Assembly (NCBI RefSeq): GCF_004114935.1
Contig: NZ_CP022221.1
Span: 6,593,001 to 6,657,000, forward strand
Length of the DNA: 64,000 nt
Reading direction: 5' to 3'
Source: Bradyrhizobium zhanjiangense
GTDB lineage: Bacteria; Pseudomonadota; Alphaproteobacteria; Rhizobiales; Xanthobacteraceae
Shown: piece after piece, positions 17,519 through 25,943 of the stretch
Layout: each line of letters opens with the position of its first letter
How positions within the stretch are numbered: the stretch's first letter is position 1
Notes under the pieces: generated by a model
Told to the model about the DNA's origin: nothing
Database searches by the model: none
The model's input: the letters and a program-made list of their open reading frames with translations, nothing else
Made by a program: the position numbers and the translations under genes

Positions 17519-17685
17519 CCCTCTCCCCGTTCTTACGGGGAGAGGGTTAGGGTGAGGGGCTGCATCCACAATCACGGTGATAGATGGACTCGCGGAGAGT
17601 CCCCCTCACCCGATCGCTTACGCGATCGACCTCTCCCCGCATCCGCCTTCGCCGAGGCTTCGGCGGACAAGAGCGGGCGAGGTGA
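17519..17685. repeat. Palindromic intergenic repeat, family C (CCCTCTCCCC...), with nested hairpin
   Basis: The element begins with CCCTCTCCCC-GTTCTTAC-GGGGAGAGGG, a perfect hairpin, and continues through GGACTCGCGGAGAG and CCTCACCCGATCGC/GCGATCG-type arms. At 17642-17671 it carries the module TCCGCCTTCGC-CGAGGCTTCGGCGGA, which also occurs in the dnaE2 insert. A second family-C copy is at 55529-55673. It separates two convergent genes and could terminate both. Confidence 0.8.
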
Positions 17686-17686
17686 A

Positions 17687-18859
17687 CTACGACGCAGCCA
17701 GCGATTCCTCGACCAGCTTGACCCAGTAGGACGTGCCGTAGACGATCGCCTCGTCGTTGAAATTATAGGCGGGATGATGCAGGCCGGCGCTGTCGCCATT
17801 GCCGCAGAAGATGAAGGCGCCGGGGCGCGCTTCCAGCATGTAGGCGAAATCCTCGCCGCCCATCAGCGGTGGCATCTCGTGCACGTTGGCGTCCCCTGCG
17901 ACCTGCTTGGCGATGCGCCTTGCCACCTCGGTCTCCGCAGCGTGGTTGTTCACCACCGGATAGTTGCGCTTGTAGCGCAGATCGATCTTGGCACCCGTGA
18001 TCTGCGCCACGCCTGCCACAACCTCGTGCACGCGCTTCTCGACCAGCTTGCGCACCTCCGGCGACAACGTACGGATGGTGCCCCTCAGCGTCGCCGTCTG
18101 CGGAATGACATTGCGGGCATTGCCGGCGTGGAATTCGCAGATCGAGATCACCGCCGATTCCAAGGGATCGACGCTGCGCGCGACGATCGATTGCAAGGCG
18201 GTTATCACCTGCGCACCGACCAGCACGGAGTCCACGCATTTGTGCGGACGCGCGGCATGGCCGCCGACGCCCTCGATCATGATGTCGACCTCGTCGGTCG
18301 CCGCCATGATCGGACCCGGCCGGATCGCGAACGAGCCGATGGGGATGCCCGGGCCGTTATGCATGCCGTAGACCTGCTCAATGCCGAAGCGCTCCATCAG
18401 GCCGTCCTTGACCATGGCCGCACCGCCCGCGCCGCCCTCCTCGGCCGGCTGGAAGATCACCACGGCATCGCCGGCGAAATTGCGGGTCTCGGCGAGGTAG
18501 CGCGCCGCGCCCAGCAGCATCGCGGTGTGGCCGTCATGGCCGCAGGCGTGCATCTTGCCCGGGGTCTTGGAGGCGTAAGGCAGGTTGGTCTGCTCCTCGA
18601 CGGGCAGCGCGTCCATGTCGGCGCGCAGGCCAATCACCTTGAGCCCCTCGCCGGCCGGATTGCTGCCCTTGATCACGCCGACCACGCCGGTCTGGCCAAG
18701 GCCAGTCACGACCTCATCGCAGCCGAACTCACGCAAACGGTCCGCAACGAATGCTGCGGTGCGGTGAACGTCATATAGCAGCTCCGGATGCTGATGCATG
18801 TCCCGGCGCCAGGCCTGAATATCGGGTTGGAGGTCGGCGACGCGGTTCACGATGGGCAT
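17687..18859 (-). CDS. M20-family amidohydrolase (hippurate / N-acyl amino acid hydrolase-like)
   Basis: This protein of about 390 residues is an M20D-type di-metal hydrolase that removes acyl groups from N-acyl amino acids. Visible motifs are RRDMHQHPEL at the N-terminus, the metal-binding MHACGHDGHTAMLLGAARYL and the catalytic-base segment PAEEGGAGG. GGEDFAYMLEARPG lies near the C-terminus. The first ATG is at 18859 (MPIVNRVADLQ); a TTG 12 bases earlier is also in frame, and neither has a clear Shine-Dalgarno. The substrate is unknown. It stands alone between two palindromic repeats. Confidence 0.88.
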   Translation of the reverse strand: MPIVNRVADLQPDIQAWRRDMHQHPELLYDVHRTAAFVADRLREFGCDEVVTGLGQTGVVGVIKGSNPAGEGLKVIGLRADMDALPVEEQTNLPYASKTPGKMHACGHDGHTAMLLGAARYLAETRNFAGDAVVIFQPAEEGGAGGAAMVKDGLMERFGIEQVYGMHNGPGIPIGSFAIRPGPIMAATDEVDIMIEGVGGHAARPHKCVDSVLVGAQVITALQSIVARSVDPLESAVISICEFHAGNARNVIPQTATLRGTIRTLSPEVRKLVEKRVHEVVAGVAQITGAKIDLRYKRNYPVVNNHAAETEVARRIAKQVAGDANVHEMPPLMGGEDFAYMLEARPGAFIFCGNGDSAGLHHPAYNFNDEAIVYGTSYWVKLVEESLAAS

Positions 18860-18954
18860 GGAGGGTCTCAAGCTTTGTTGGGAATACAGGACTGTCTACC
18901 ATGCAAGCGCCGGTCCACCTAACTGCCGCGGATCGAGGGTAGCCCTGTCTTCTC

Positions 18955-19050
18955 GTCATGGCCGGGCTTGTAGCGAGCTTGTCTTCGCCATCCACGTCCG
19001 ACTATTAGGACAGAAAGCGCTGGAGCCCCGGGACAAGCCCCGGGCATGAC
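18955..19050. repeat. Palindromic intergenic repeat, family D (GTCATGGCCGGGCTTGT...ACAAGCCCCGGGCATGAC)
   Basis: The ends GTCATGGCCGGGCTTGT and GGACAAGCCCCGGGCATGAC are inverted copies about 60 bases apart, with internal GCTTGTC/GACAAGC-type complementarity. It lies in the divergent gap between the amidohydrolase and GMC oxidoreductase genes and so is close to both promoters. One copy is seen in this window. Confidence 0.75.
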
Positions 19051-19071
19051 GCCTGTTTGGGTGGACGCAGA

Positions 19072-20691
19072 ATGCCAAGACGGCTCGAAGGTGAGTTTGA
19101 CTACATTGTCGTCGGGGCCGGCACGGCGGGCTGTATCCTCGCGAACCGGCTCTCGGCCGATCCGAAGAACCGTGTCCTCATTCTCGAGGCCGGCGGCGAC
19201 GACAACTGGATCTGGTTCCACATCCCGGTCGGCTATCTCTTTGCCATCGGCAATCCGCGCTCGGATTGGATGTTCAAGACCGAGGCTGAGCCGGGCCTGA
19301 ACGGCCGCGCGCTCGCCTATCCCCGCGGCAAGGTGATCGGCGGCTGCTCGTCGATCAATGCCATGATCTCGATGCGCGGACAGGCTGCCGATTACGACCA
19401 TTGGCGCCAGCTCGGCATGACCGGCTGGGGCTATGACGACGTGCTGCCGCTGTTCAAGCGGCTGGAAGATCACTTCCTGGGCGCGAGCGAGCATCACGGC
19501 GCCGGCGGCGGCTGGCGCATCGAGGCACCGCGGCTATCGTGGACGATTCTGGACGCGGTGGGCGACGCCGCCGAGGAGATGGGCATCAAGCGCATCCCGG
19601 ATTTCAACACCGGCGATAACGAAGGCACGAGCTATTTCCACGTCAACCAGAAGCGTGGGCGGCGGTGGTCGTCGGCGCGCGGCTTCCTCAAGCCGGCGCT
19701 GAACCGCCCCAATCTGCGGCTCGAGAAGCATGTGCTTGTCGACCGTATCATCATCGAGCAGGGCCGCGCCATCGGCGTGCGCTTCATCCAGAATGGCGAG
19801 ATCATCGAGGCACGGGCGAAGCGCGAGGTGATCCTCTCGGCCGGCTCGATCGGCTCGGTGCAAGTGCTGCATCGCTCCGGCATCGGCCCCGCCGACTGGC
19901 TATCGCCGCTCGGCATCGACGTCGTCATGGACAAGCCCGGTGTGGGGCGCAACTTACAGGACCATCTGCAGCAGCGCGCGATCTACAAGGTCGAGGGCGT
20001 GCGCACGCTGAACGAGACCTATTACAACCTGTTCCGCCGCGGCCTGATGGGGCTCGACTACGCCTTCCGCCGCCGCGGTCCGCTGACCATGGCGCCGTCG
20101 CAGCTCGGTATCTTCACGCGCTCGGATGCGACGCGCGAACGCGCCAACATTCAGTTCCACGTGCAGCCGCTGTCGCTCGACAAGTTCGGCGATCCCCTGC
20201 ACCGCTTCCCCGCGATCACGGTGAGCGCCTGCAATCTCCAGCCAACCTCGCGCGGCACCGTGCGGCTGCGCTCGGCGAGCCCGGACGAGAAGCCGATCAT
20301 CGCGCCGAACTATCTGTCGACCGATGACGATCGCCAGGTCGGCGCCGACGCAATCCGCACGACGCGCCGCCTGATGCAGCAGAAGGCGCTCGCAAAATAT
20401 CGCCCGAGCGAATACCTGCCCGGCCCCTCCGTCGGCGACGATGATGCCTCGCTCGCGAAGGCCGCCGGCGACATCGGCACCACCATCTTCCATCCCGTCG
20501 GCACGGCGAAGATGGGCGCGGCGAACGATCCGATGGCGGTGGTCGACGAACGCCTGCGCTTCTACGGCCTTTCCGGCCTTCGCATCGTCGATGCCTCGAT
20601 CATGCCGACCATCACCTCGGGTAACACCAACACGCCGACCGCGATGATCGCCGAGAAAGGCGCGACGATGATCTTGGAGGATGCGAAGTAG
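19072..20691 (+). CDS. GMC-family FAD-dependent oxidoreductase (choline dehydrogenase-like)
   Basis: This 539-residue flavoprotein of the glucose-methanol-choline family opens with the ADP-binding motif VVGAGTAGCILANRL and the acidic LILEAGG. GMC signature 1 is visible as GGCSSINAMISMRGQ, signature 2 as SAGSIGSVQVLHRSGIG. The C-terminal active site has HPVGTAKMG and TSGNTNTPT, giving the His-Asn pair. It oxidises an alcohol; the exact substrate is unknown. The ATG at 19072 is preferred over the TTG at 19057. The alpha/beta hydrolase gene follows after 12 bases and is probably in the same operon. Confidence 0.9.
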   Translation: MPRRLEGEFDYIVVGAGTAGCILANRLSADPKNRVLILEAGGDDNWIWFHIPVGYLFAIGNPRSDWMFKTEAEPGLNGRALAYPRGKVIGGCSSINAMISMRGQAADYDHWRQLGMTGWGYDDVLPLFKRLEDHFLGASEHHGAGGGWRIEAPRLSWTILDAVGDAAEEMGIKRIPDFNTGDNEGTSYFHVNQKRGRRWSSARGFLKPALNRPNLRLEKHVLVDRIIIEQGRAIGVRFIQNGEIIEARAKREVILSAGSIGSVQVLHRSGIGPADWLSPLGIDVVMDKPGVGRNLQDHLQQRAIYKVEGVRTLNETYYNLFRRGLMGLDYAFRRRGPLTMAPSQLGIFTRSDATRERANIQFHVQPLSLDKFGDPLHRFPAITVSACNLQPTSRGTVRLRSASPDEKPIIAPNYLSTDDDRQVGADAIRTTRRLMQQKALAKYRPSEYLPGPSVGDDDASLAKAAGDIGTTIFHPVGTAKMGAANDPMAVVDERLRFYGLSGLRIVDASIMPTITSGNTNTPTAMIAEKGATMILEDAK

Positions 20692-20703
20692 CATCTTGCC
20701 ACT

Positions 20704-21591
20704 ATGATCGATCCGCACCGCTTTTCGATCGGCCCGGCCGGCTCCGAGATCGCCATGCTGCAGTGGGGCGAGCGCGGCAAACCGCCCGCTCTTCTTCTGC
20801 ACGGCACCGGTTTCGTCGCCGACGTCTGGGACGAGGTCGCGCGCGAGCTTGCATCGACCTACACCGTCTATGCGCTCGACCGCCGCGGCCACGGCGCCAG
20901 CCACAAGCCCGGCGCATATCACTTCCTCGATTACGCCGACGACGTCTGCCGGGTGATCGATGCGCTGGAGCTGCTCGACATCTACGGCATCGGCCACAGC
21001 GCGGGTGCGACGGATTTATTGCTCGCAGCGAAACTTCGGCCCGGCCGTTTCACGCGCCTGTTCGTGATGGAGCCGACCGTGATGGATCCGCGCAAGGCAC
21101 GCGATGCGTCGGCGGGATTGAGCGAATGGGCCACCGCCGGCGTGCAAGGCGTGCTGCGGCGCCAGGCCGAGTTCGACAGTTTTGAGGCGGTCTTCAAGCG
21201 CTACCGCGCCGCGCCGGCGTTCGCGGATTGGACCGAGACGTCGCTTTGGGCCTATGTGAAGCACGGCTTCGCGCCTCTGGAGAATGGCCGGGTGCGGCTC
21301 TGCTGCACGCCAGAGATCGAGTCAGCGATCCTGCGGCCGATCTTCGAGGCAATGGACCAGATCTACACCGGCGACGCCCGCGGAAACCCCTTCGCGCGGC
21401 TCATCGAGATCGAATGCCCAGTGCGCGTGACGACCGCCGAGGCCTCGGGTGCGATCTACAAGGAGATGGCCTTGCGCGCCGTGTCACTCATTCCGCGCGT
21501 CAGCACGCAGGCCTTCGCCGGCATCGGCCATTGCGTTGCGCAGGAAGCGCCGGCCGTCGTGGTGCGGGCTGTGCGGGAATTTTCGGCCTAG
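20704..21591 (+). CDS. Alpha/beta-hydrolase
   Basis: This 295-residue alpha/beta-hydrolase fold protein shows the oxyanion-hole region LLHGTGFVADVWDE, then LDRRGHGAS. The nucleophile elbow GHSAGA has Ser as nucleophile, and GIGHCVAQEAP near the C-terminus supplies the catalytic His. The family includes esterases, lactonases and C-C bond hydrolases; nothing fixes the substrate. It is 12 bases downstream of the GMC oxidoreductase gene, which suggests that the two act on the same compound. Its stop codon shares the CTAG sequence with the stop of the opposing gene. Confidence 0.85.
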   Translation: MIDPHRFSIGPAGSEIAMLQWGERGKPPALLLHGTGFVADVWDEVARELASTYTVYALDRRGHGASHKPGAYHFLDYADDVCRVIDALELLDIYGIGHSAGATDLLLAAKLRPGRFTRLFVMEPTVMDPRKARDASAGLSEWATAGVQGVLRRQAEFDSFEAVFKRYRAAPAFADWTETSLWAYVKHGFAPLENGRVRLCCTPEIESAILRPIFEAMDQIYTGDARGNPFARLIEIECPVRVTTAEASGAIYKEMALRAVSLIPRVSTQAFAGIGHCVAQEAPAVVVRAVREFSA

Positions 21592-22070
21592 CGCCACGAC
21601 CGCTTGCGAAACCTGAAATCGCAGCAGGCTCCGCCCTCCATGATCGTCTGGCTTCGGGACAGTTCGAGTTCGTCGTTGAAGCCGGCCAGCATGGCATGAT
21701 CACGATTGCAGTGGACGCGAATGCCGAGATCAGCGAGACCCAGCTCCTTGTAGAACGCGGCGTATTGGCAGCGCGTAACGTTGAAATCGAGGTGATCGTC
21801 GGACTCCGAGACAACCTCGACGTCCATGCTGCCGCCGCCCGCCCAGAGCTCCTGTGCCACGGTTCGCAGCGACGCAGTCGTCTTGCCGTAGGTTGCTGCC
21901 CATCTCGCGCCGTCCTCGGCAGCGAGCCTGCGGATCGTTTCGTCAACGACTTCGCGCATTGCGCTTTGACCAAACCGGTCACGCAATACCTGAATGAACG
22001 GGATCAGCACGCGCCCTTCGATCTTCCGGCGCTGCAGGTGACTGATAACAACTTCGCTCGCATCAACCAT
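21588..22070 (-). CDS. L-2-amino-thiazoline-4-carboxylic acid hydrolase family protein
   Basis: This 160-residue protein matches the ATC-hydrolase family (Pfam ATC_hydrolase). The conserved features I recognise are the N-terminal helix IPFIQVLRDRFGQSAMREVV, NVTRCQYAAFYKELGL mid-protein and the C-terminal NRDHAMLAGFND and TIMEGGACCDFRF segments with clustered cysteines. Characterised members open the thiazoline ring of ATC to S-carbamoyl-cysteine on the way to L-cysteine. Many relatives probably act on other substrates. It converges on the alpha/beta hydrolase, with both stop codons inside one CTAG. Confidence 0.75.
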   Translation of the reverse strand: MVDASEVVISHLQRRKIEGRVLIPFIQVLRDRFGQSAMREVVDETIRRLAAEDGARWAATYGKTTASLRTVAQELWAGGGSMDVEVVSESDDHLDFNVTRCQYAAFYKELGLADLGIRVHCNRDHAMLAGFNDELELSRSQTIMEGGACCDFRFRKRSWR

Positions 22071-22191
22071 TGTCGCTCACCTGTTTCATGGTTCGGTGGG
22101 AGCTTGTTTCACGCCGCCATCCCCGGATCAAACCAGATCTTCTGACGTGTTGACTGAGATTTTCTATGCCATGAAAATTGGTGTTTCCGTC

Positions 22192-22318
22192 ACCTGAGTT
22201 TCAAGCGGGCATCCGACGAGCTCTGCGTCACGCCCGGAGCCGTCAGCCAGCAGGTCGAGAGTCTTGAAGCGAGCCGGTGCAGCTGTTCGAGAAGTTCGTC
22301 CTTCTAACCGGACCTTAG
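22192..22318 (+). pseudogene. Decayed LysR-family regulator fragment (GcvA-like DNA-binding domain)
   Basis: Reading from 22192 gives HLSFKRASDELCVTPGAVSQ and then QVESLEAS, the canonical helix-turn-helix of GcvA-type LysR regulators. After a frameshift near 22275 the next family block continues as PVQLFEKFVLLTG. There is no usable start, and the remaining 240 or so residues are missing. The 3' end runs into the end of the ABC permease gene. This is a remnant, not a working regulator. Confidence 0.8.
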
Positions 22319-23536
22319 TAACGCCGCCGGATCCAAGCGCGCAGCCCGCTCGGCCGGCAGAAGACCGAAGATAATGCCGATGAGACTGGAGCAGGCTACG
22401 GCGACCAGCGCCATCCCTGCGTTGAACTCGACGGGCCAGCCCAACGCGGAGGGCACAACGCGCGTGCAGGCGTAGCCGATAACGAGACCCGACAGGCCGC
22501 CGATGGTGCAGAGGAGCACCGCTTCCATCAGAAATTGTTTCCGAATATCTTGTGGCCGGGCGCCAAACGCAAGGCGAATGCCGATCTCATTGAACCGTTC
22601 GGTCACCGATACGAGCATGATGTTCATCACGCCGATGCCGCCGACCAAGAGCGAGATTCCCGCAAGCGCGGATACCAGCAACGTGAACTGGCGATAGGTC
22701 CGATCGCGCGTCTGGGCGATCTGGATGAGGTTCTGAATCCGGAAATCGTCGTCCTTGTGTCCCATGATCTTGTGACGCTGCCGCAGGACGCGGGCAATCG
22801 CACCTCCCACCGCTGTCATTGACTGGGTGGAATCGGTCTTCACCAGAATCGTATGCACGGCATCCGGATTGGCCTGACTTCGTCCGGTGGCGAAGATTCT
22901 TGCGGACGACAGGGGAATGAAGATGACGTCGTCCTGGTCGCGGCCGGTGAAGTCCTGCCCCTTCTCGGCAAGCACCCCAATCACGACATATGCAGTGCGG
23001 TCGATACGGATGAAGCGGCCGAGCGGATCGCTATCGCGGAACAGTTCGCGCGCGACCGTACCTCCGATCACCGCGATCTTTGCGACTGATGCAACCTGAT
23101 CCTGATTGAATAGCTGCCCCTCCCCTATTCGCCACCCACGGGCTTCAAAAAACTCGGGGGTCACGCCGGCAACAAGGGTTGACCAATTCAAGTCTCTCGC
23201 GATGACCGTCTTTTGTCCGCCCACGAATGGCGCCGCAATGACAACGTCGGATACCTCGCGAGCAACCGCGAGCGCATCGGTTGTCGTCAGCGACAGGACG
23301 GTGCCCGCCTGCTGTCGCACGCCTTGCGCGTTTTGCGCACCGGGCTGCACCAGCAATAGATTGGATCCAAGCGAATTGATCTGTCTCGAAATCTCGGCAC
23401 GCGCCCCTTCCGCCACGGCGACCACGATCAGCACGGCGGCAATGCCGATGACAATGCCCATTATCGCGAGAACAGAGCGCAATATGTGCGCACGTATCGA
23501 CTGAAACGCCAGATAGACGTAGCCGAGCGATCGCAT
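22304..23536 (-). CDS. MacB/FtsX-type ABC transporter permease
   Basis: This 410-residue permease has an N-terminal transmembrane helix (about 20-45), a large periplasmic MacB_PCD-type domain and three C-terminal helices typical of FtsX proteins (for example LLVGGIGVMNIMLVSVTERFN). MacB-type permeases work mechanically, driving substrates through a tripartite conduit rather than across the inner membrane. The ATG at 23536 overlaps the stop of the ATPase gene by one base (TGATG). It is the last gene of an adaptor-ATPase-permease operon. The ATPase is a separate polypeptide, unlike in E. coli MacB. Confidence 0.9.
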   Translation of the reverse strand: MRSLGYVYLAFQSIRAHILRSVLAIMGIVIGIAAVLIVVAVAEGARAEISRQINSLGSNLLLVQPGAQNAQGVRQQAGTVLSLTTTDALAVAREVSDVVIAAPFVGGQKTVIARDLNWSTLVAGVTPEFFEARGWRIGEGQLFNQDQVASVAKIAVIGGTVARELFRDSDPLGRFIRIDRTAYVVIGVLAEKGQDFTGRDQDDVIFIPLSSARIFATGRSQANPDAVHTILVKTDSTQSMTAVGGAIARVLRQRHKIMGHKDDDFRIQNLIQIAQTRDRTYRQFTLLVSALAGISLLVGGIGVMNIMLVSVTERFNEIGIRLAFGARPQDIRKQFLMEAVLLCTIGGLSGLVIGYACTRVVPSALGWPVEFNAGMALVAVACSSLIGIIFGLLPAERAARLDPAALLRSG

Positions 23537-24255
23537 CAAACCTCCGCGATGGTCGAAGTTGAGGACGCGCCGAGAGATATCGAGTCGCCGACGACCGCGC
23601 CGTCCCGGAGCCTGATCGTGCGCTGCGCGCGCCCCGCGACTTCGGCGTCGTGGGTTACAAGCATGACCGTGAGGCCGCCACGCCGGAGTTCGGCGAGTAT
23701 CGAGAGGATGGTATCGCGTGTGCTCGTATCGAGTGCCCCGGTCGGCTCGTCGGCCAAGAGAAGGTCGGGTTCGTTGACGATCGCACGCGCGACGGCGACA
23801 CGCTGCTGCTCACCGCCCGAGAGCTGGCCAGGCATATGCTGCATTCTGCTGCTGAGACCGACCCGCTCGAGCGCAACGCGTGCCCTTGCGATCGGATTGC
23901 GCAGCCCGTCACGCCGATAGAACAAGGGCAACCCTACATTCTCGAGTGCGGTCAGGCGTGGCAACAGATTGAAGTTCTGAAACACAAAGCCGAAGCGCCG
24001 GTTTCGCAGTTCGCTCAACCGGCGCCTTGACTGCGCAAGTACATCCTGACCGTGAAGAAAGTAGCCTCCGGAGGAGGGTCGATCGAGGCAGCCTATGATC
24101 GAAAGCAAGGTGGATTTTCCTGATCCGGACGGGCCCACGACGGCAACGAACTCACCCGGATCGATTTGCATGGTTATGTCCGACAGCGCATGAACGCTTT
24201 GGCTGCCGAGCCGGTGCCGCTTGTGGATATGTTCGAGGACGACGAGCGATGTCAT
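23536..24255 (-). CDS. MacB/LolD-type ABC transporter ATP-binding protein
   Basis: This 239-residue ATPase is complete: Walker A GPSGSGKSTLLS near residue 40, the Q-loop region FVFQNFNLLPRL, the signature LSGGEQQRVAVARA and Walker B LLLADEPTGALD, then the switch His in LVTHD. It energises the downstream permease. Its first codons overlap the adaptor stop (ATGA at 24252-24255) and its stop overlaps the permease start, so the three genes are translationally coupled. Confidence 0.93.
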   Translation of the reverse strand: MTSLVVLEHIHKRHRLGSQSVHALSDITMQIDPGEFVAVVGPSGSGKSTLLSIIGCLDRPSSGGYFLHGQDVLAQSRRRLSELRNRRFGFVFQNFNLLPRLTALENVGLPLFYRRDGLRNPIARARVALERVGLSSRMQHMPGQLSGGEQQRVAVARAIVNEPDLLLADEPTGALDTSTRDTILSILAELRRGGLTVMLVTHDAEVAGRAQRTIRLRDGAVVGDSISLGASSTSTIAEV

Positions 24256-25448
24256 GGCTTGCTACGATAACCGATGGCGACCCGCTGACCGATTTGGACG
24301 TCCTCCGACAGGATCTGGGTCAGAGAGTCGCTGGTGGCGCCCAATGAGACCGAGGCTGGGTCCAGATGGCCGGACTTCGTACGGATCCAGATCACTCCCT
24401 GTCCGGGGCCGCGATCGGTTGCGCCGTCCCGCACCGGGCGAAAGCTGAGTGCGGCATTGGGAACAACCATCACATCGTGTTGCTCTTGAACTACGATGCG
24501 AACATCAGCCGTCATCCCGGGAAGCAGCAGATCTTCTGGATTGGGCGCCGAAATCATCACGGTGTAGGTCACCACGTTTTGTACCATCCGTGCTGCCTTT
24601 CGGATCTCGAGTACGCGGCCTTCGAAGGTCCGTCCCGGATAGGAATCGACACTGAACAGCGCACGCTGGCCGGTTCGCACCGCGCCAATGTCGGCCTCGC
24701 TGACGGACGCACTGACGCGCATGTCCGACAGATCCCGCGCGATGGTGAAGAGGGTCGGCGCCTGGAGGCTTGCAGCCACTGTCTGGCCAAGCTCGACGCT
24801 GCGCCGGATGACTATTCCATCGATCGGCGACTTGACGGTGCTTCGTTCGAGATCAAGTCGAGCCCGTTCGAGGGAGGCACGCGCAACCATCACACCGGCC
24901 GCGCGTACCTGCACGCGCGCCTGCGCCGCGGACAATTCAGCGCCGAGCGAGCGAGCCGTCATCTGCGCTCGCTCGGCGTCGCGTTGGGAAACACTGCCGT
25001 TCTTGCTGAGTGAGCTCTTGACCTGAAGATCGCGCAACGCGTCATCGTAGTGCGCCTGCGCGCCATCGACGGCTGCCTTGGCCTCCTCGTGTTGTGCGAG
25101 CGCGACGGTGAGCGAGGCTTCTGCTTCCTTGACCAAGACTTCGAAAGTGGCGCTGTCGAGTGCAGCAAGGGGCTCGCCGGCCCGAACGATGGAATTGTGG
25201 TCGGCCATCAGCTTGGCGACCTGCCCCGAAAGCTGCGAGCTGACCTCGACGGTATCAACGGCTTCGAGCGTTCCGGCAGCGGTGACGTTCTGAATGATGT
25301 TGTCGCGGGCAATGCTAACATAGCGCAGATCATCATGGTCGCCGCCGGCAGCTGTGAGCGAGCTGTCCGGAGCCCACAACGGATAGGCAACGGCAACCAC
25401 GCAGCCCCCCAATGCTGCGCGCATCAGAAGGCTTCGGGGCGATGTCAA
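24252..25448 (-). CDS. MacA-like periplasmic adaptor (HlyD family)
   Basis: This 398-residue membrane-fusion protein has an N-terminal anchor (about 8-26) and a lipoyl half (VEVSSQLSGQVAKLMADHNS). An alpha-hairpin of about 100 residues rich in Ala, Glu and Gln follows, then the second half (VKSPIDGIVIRRSVELGQTV) and beta-barrel domains. It would link the MacB-like pair to an outer-membrane channel, for which no gene is nearby. Substrates of such systems include macrolides, peptides and lipopeptides; none can be assigned here. First gene of the operon. Confidence 0.88.
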   Translation of the reverse strand: MTSPRSLLMRAALGGCVVAVAYPLWAPDSSLTAAGGDHDDLRYVSIARDNIIQNVTAAGTLEAVDTVEVSSQLSGQVAKLMADHNSIVRAGEPLAALDSATFEVLVKEAEASLTVALAQHEEAKAAVDGAQAHYDDALRDLQVKSSLSKNGSVSQRDAERAQMTARSLGAELSAAQARVQVRAAGVMVARASLERARLDLERSTVKSPIDGIVIRRSVELGQTVAASLQAPTLFTIARDLSDMRVSASVSEADIGAVRTGQRALFSVDSYPGRTFEGRVLEIRKAARMVQNVVTYTVMISAPNPEDLLLPGMTADVRIVVQEQHDVMVVPNAALSFRPVRDGATDRGPGQGVIWIRTKSGHLDPASVSLGATSDSLTQILSEDVQIGQRVAIGYRSKP

Positions 25449-25613
25449 TTGATTATCCGTGCGAATGATAATTTCGCCGCATTAGCTCTTGCGGCGCTCC
25501 ACGCTGAACGTTGCCCCCTCGTTGACGATGCCGCAGGCGGCGTGATCAGACCAGAAGAGCTGAGACTGAACGCGCCGCTTCTGACCCGCCCCGAAGCGAT
25601 CGCAGTGGCTGGA
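25449..25613. other. Intergenic region with a short open fragment
   Basis: On the minus strand a stretch of about 45 codons ending near 25490 reads ...CGIVNEGATFSVERRKS and then stop, with no start codon. It may be the tail of a lost gene, but I cannot assign a family. The rest is promoter-size sequence upstream of the adaptor gene. Confidence 0.3.
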
Positions 25614-25943
25614 TTAGGGCACCGAAGGGCTGCCCGTCGGCACAGTCTTCGTCCCGCTCTGCGCTGGCGGAGGCGTTTTAAGCATCTTCACCCCGGTCGT
25701 CGTATCCGTTGCCGGGACGGTATGGTCCTCGCCCTGAAATACGCTGCCTTGACCTGGGACTTCGTCACCCGGTCGACCCGGATTGTTGAGTCCATTCAGG
25801 AATGGTTGGCTTTCTTGGCCGGGGGTATTCGACAGTCCGCCCGCAGCCACGGCGGTGAACAGATGGTCTGCTGCATAGCTCGGGCAAGAGACTGCAAGCA
25901 GTGATGCGCCTGCCGCAAGGATCGCGAGTGTTCTCATCATCAT
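25614..25943 (-). CDS. Small secreted protein of unknown function
   Basis: This protein of about 109 residues starts MMMRTLAILAAGASLLAVSC and has a clear signal peptide ending near SYA-ADH. The mature part of about 85 residues is rich in Gly, Pro, Ser and Thr, with no cysteines or recognisable domain, so it is probably disordered. A GAGGAG Shine-Dalgarno directly before the run of three ATG codons fixes the start region. The longer in-frame form to 25997 would hide the signal peptide. It lies upstream of the efflux operon in the same direction, but 165 bases away. Confidence 0.6.
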   Translation of the reverse strand: MMMRTLAILAAGASLLAVSCPSYAADHLFTAVAAGGLSNTPGQESQPFLNGLNNPGRPGDEVPGQGSVFQGEDHTVPATDTTTGVKMLKTPPPAQSGTKTVPTGSPSVP

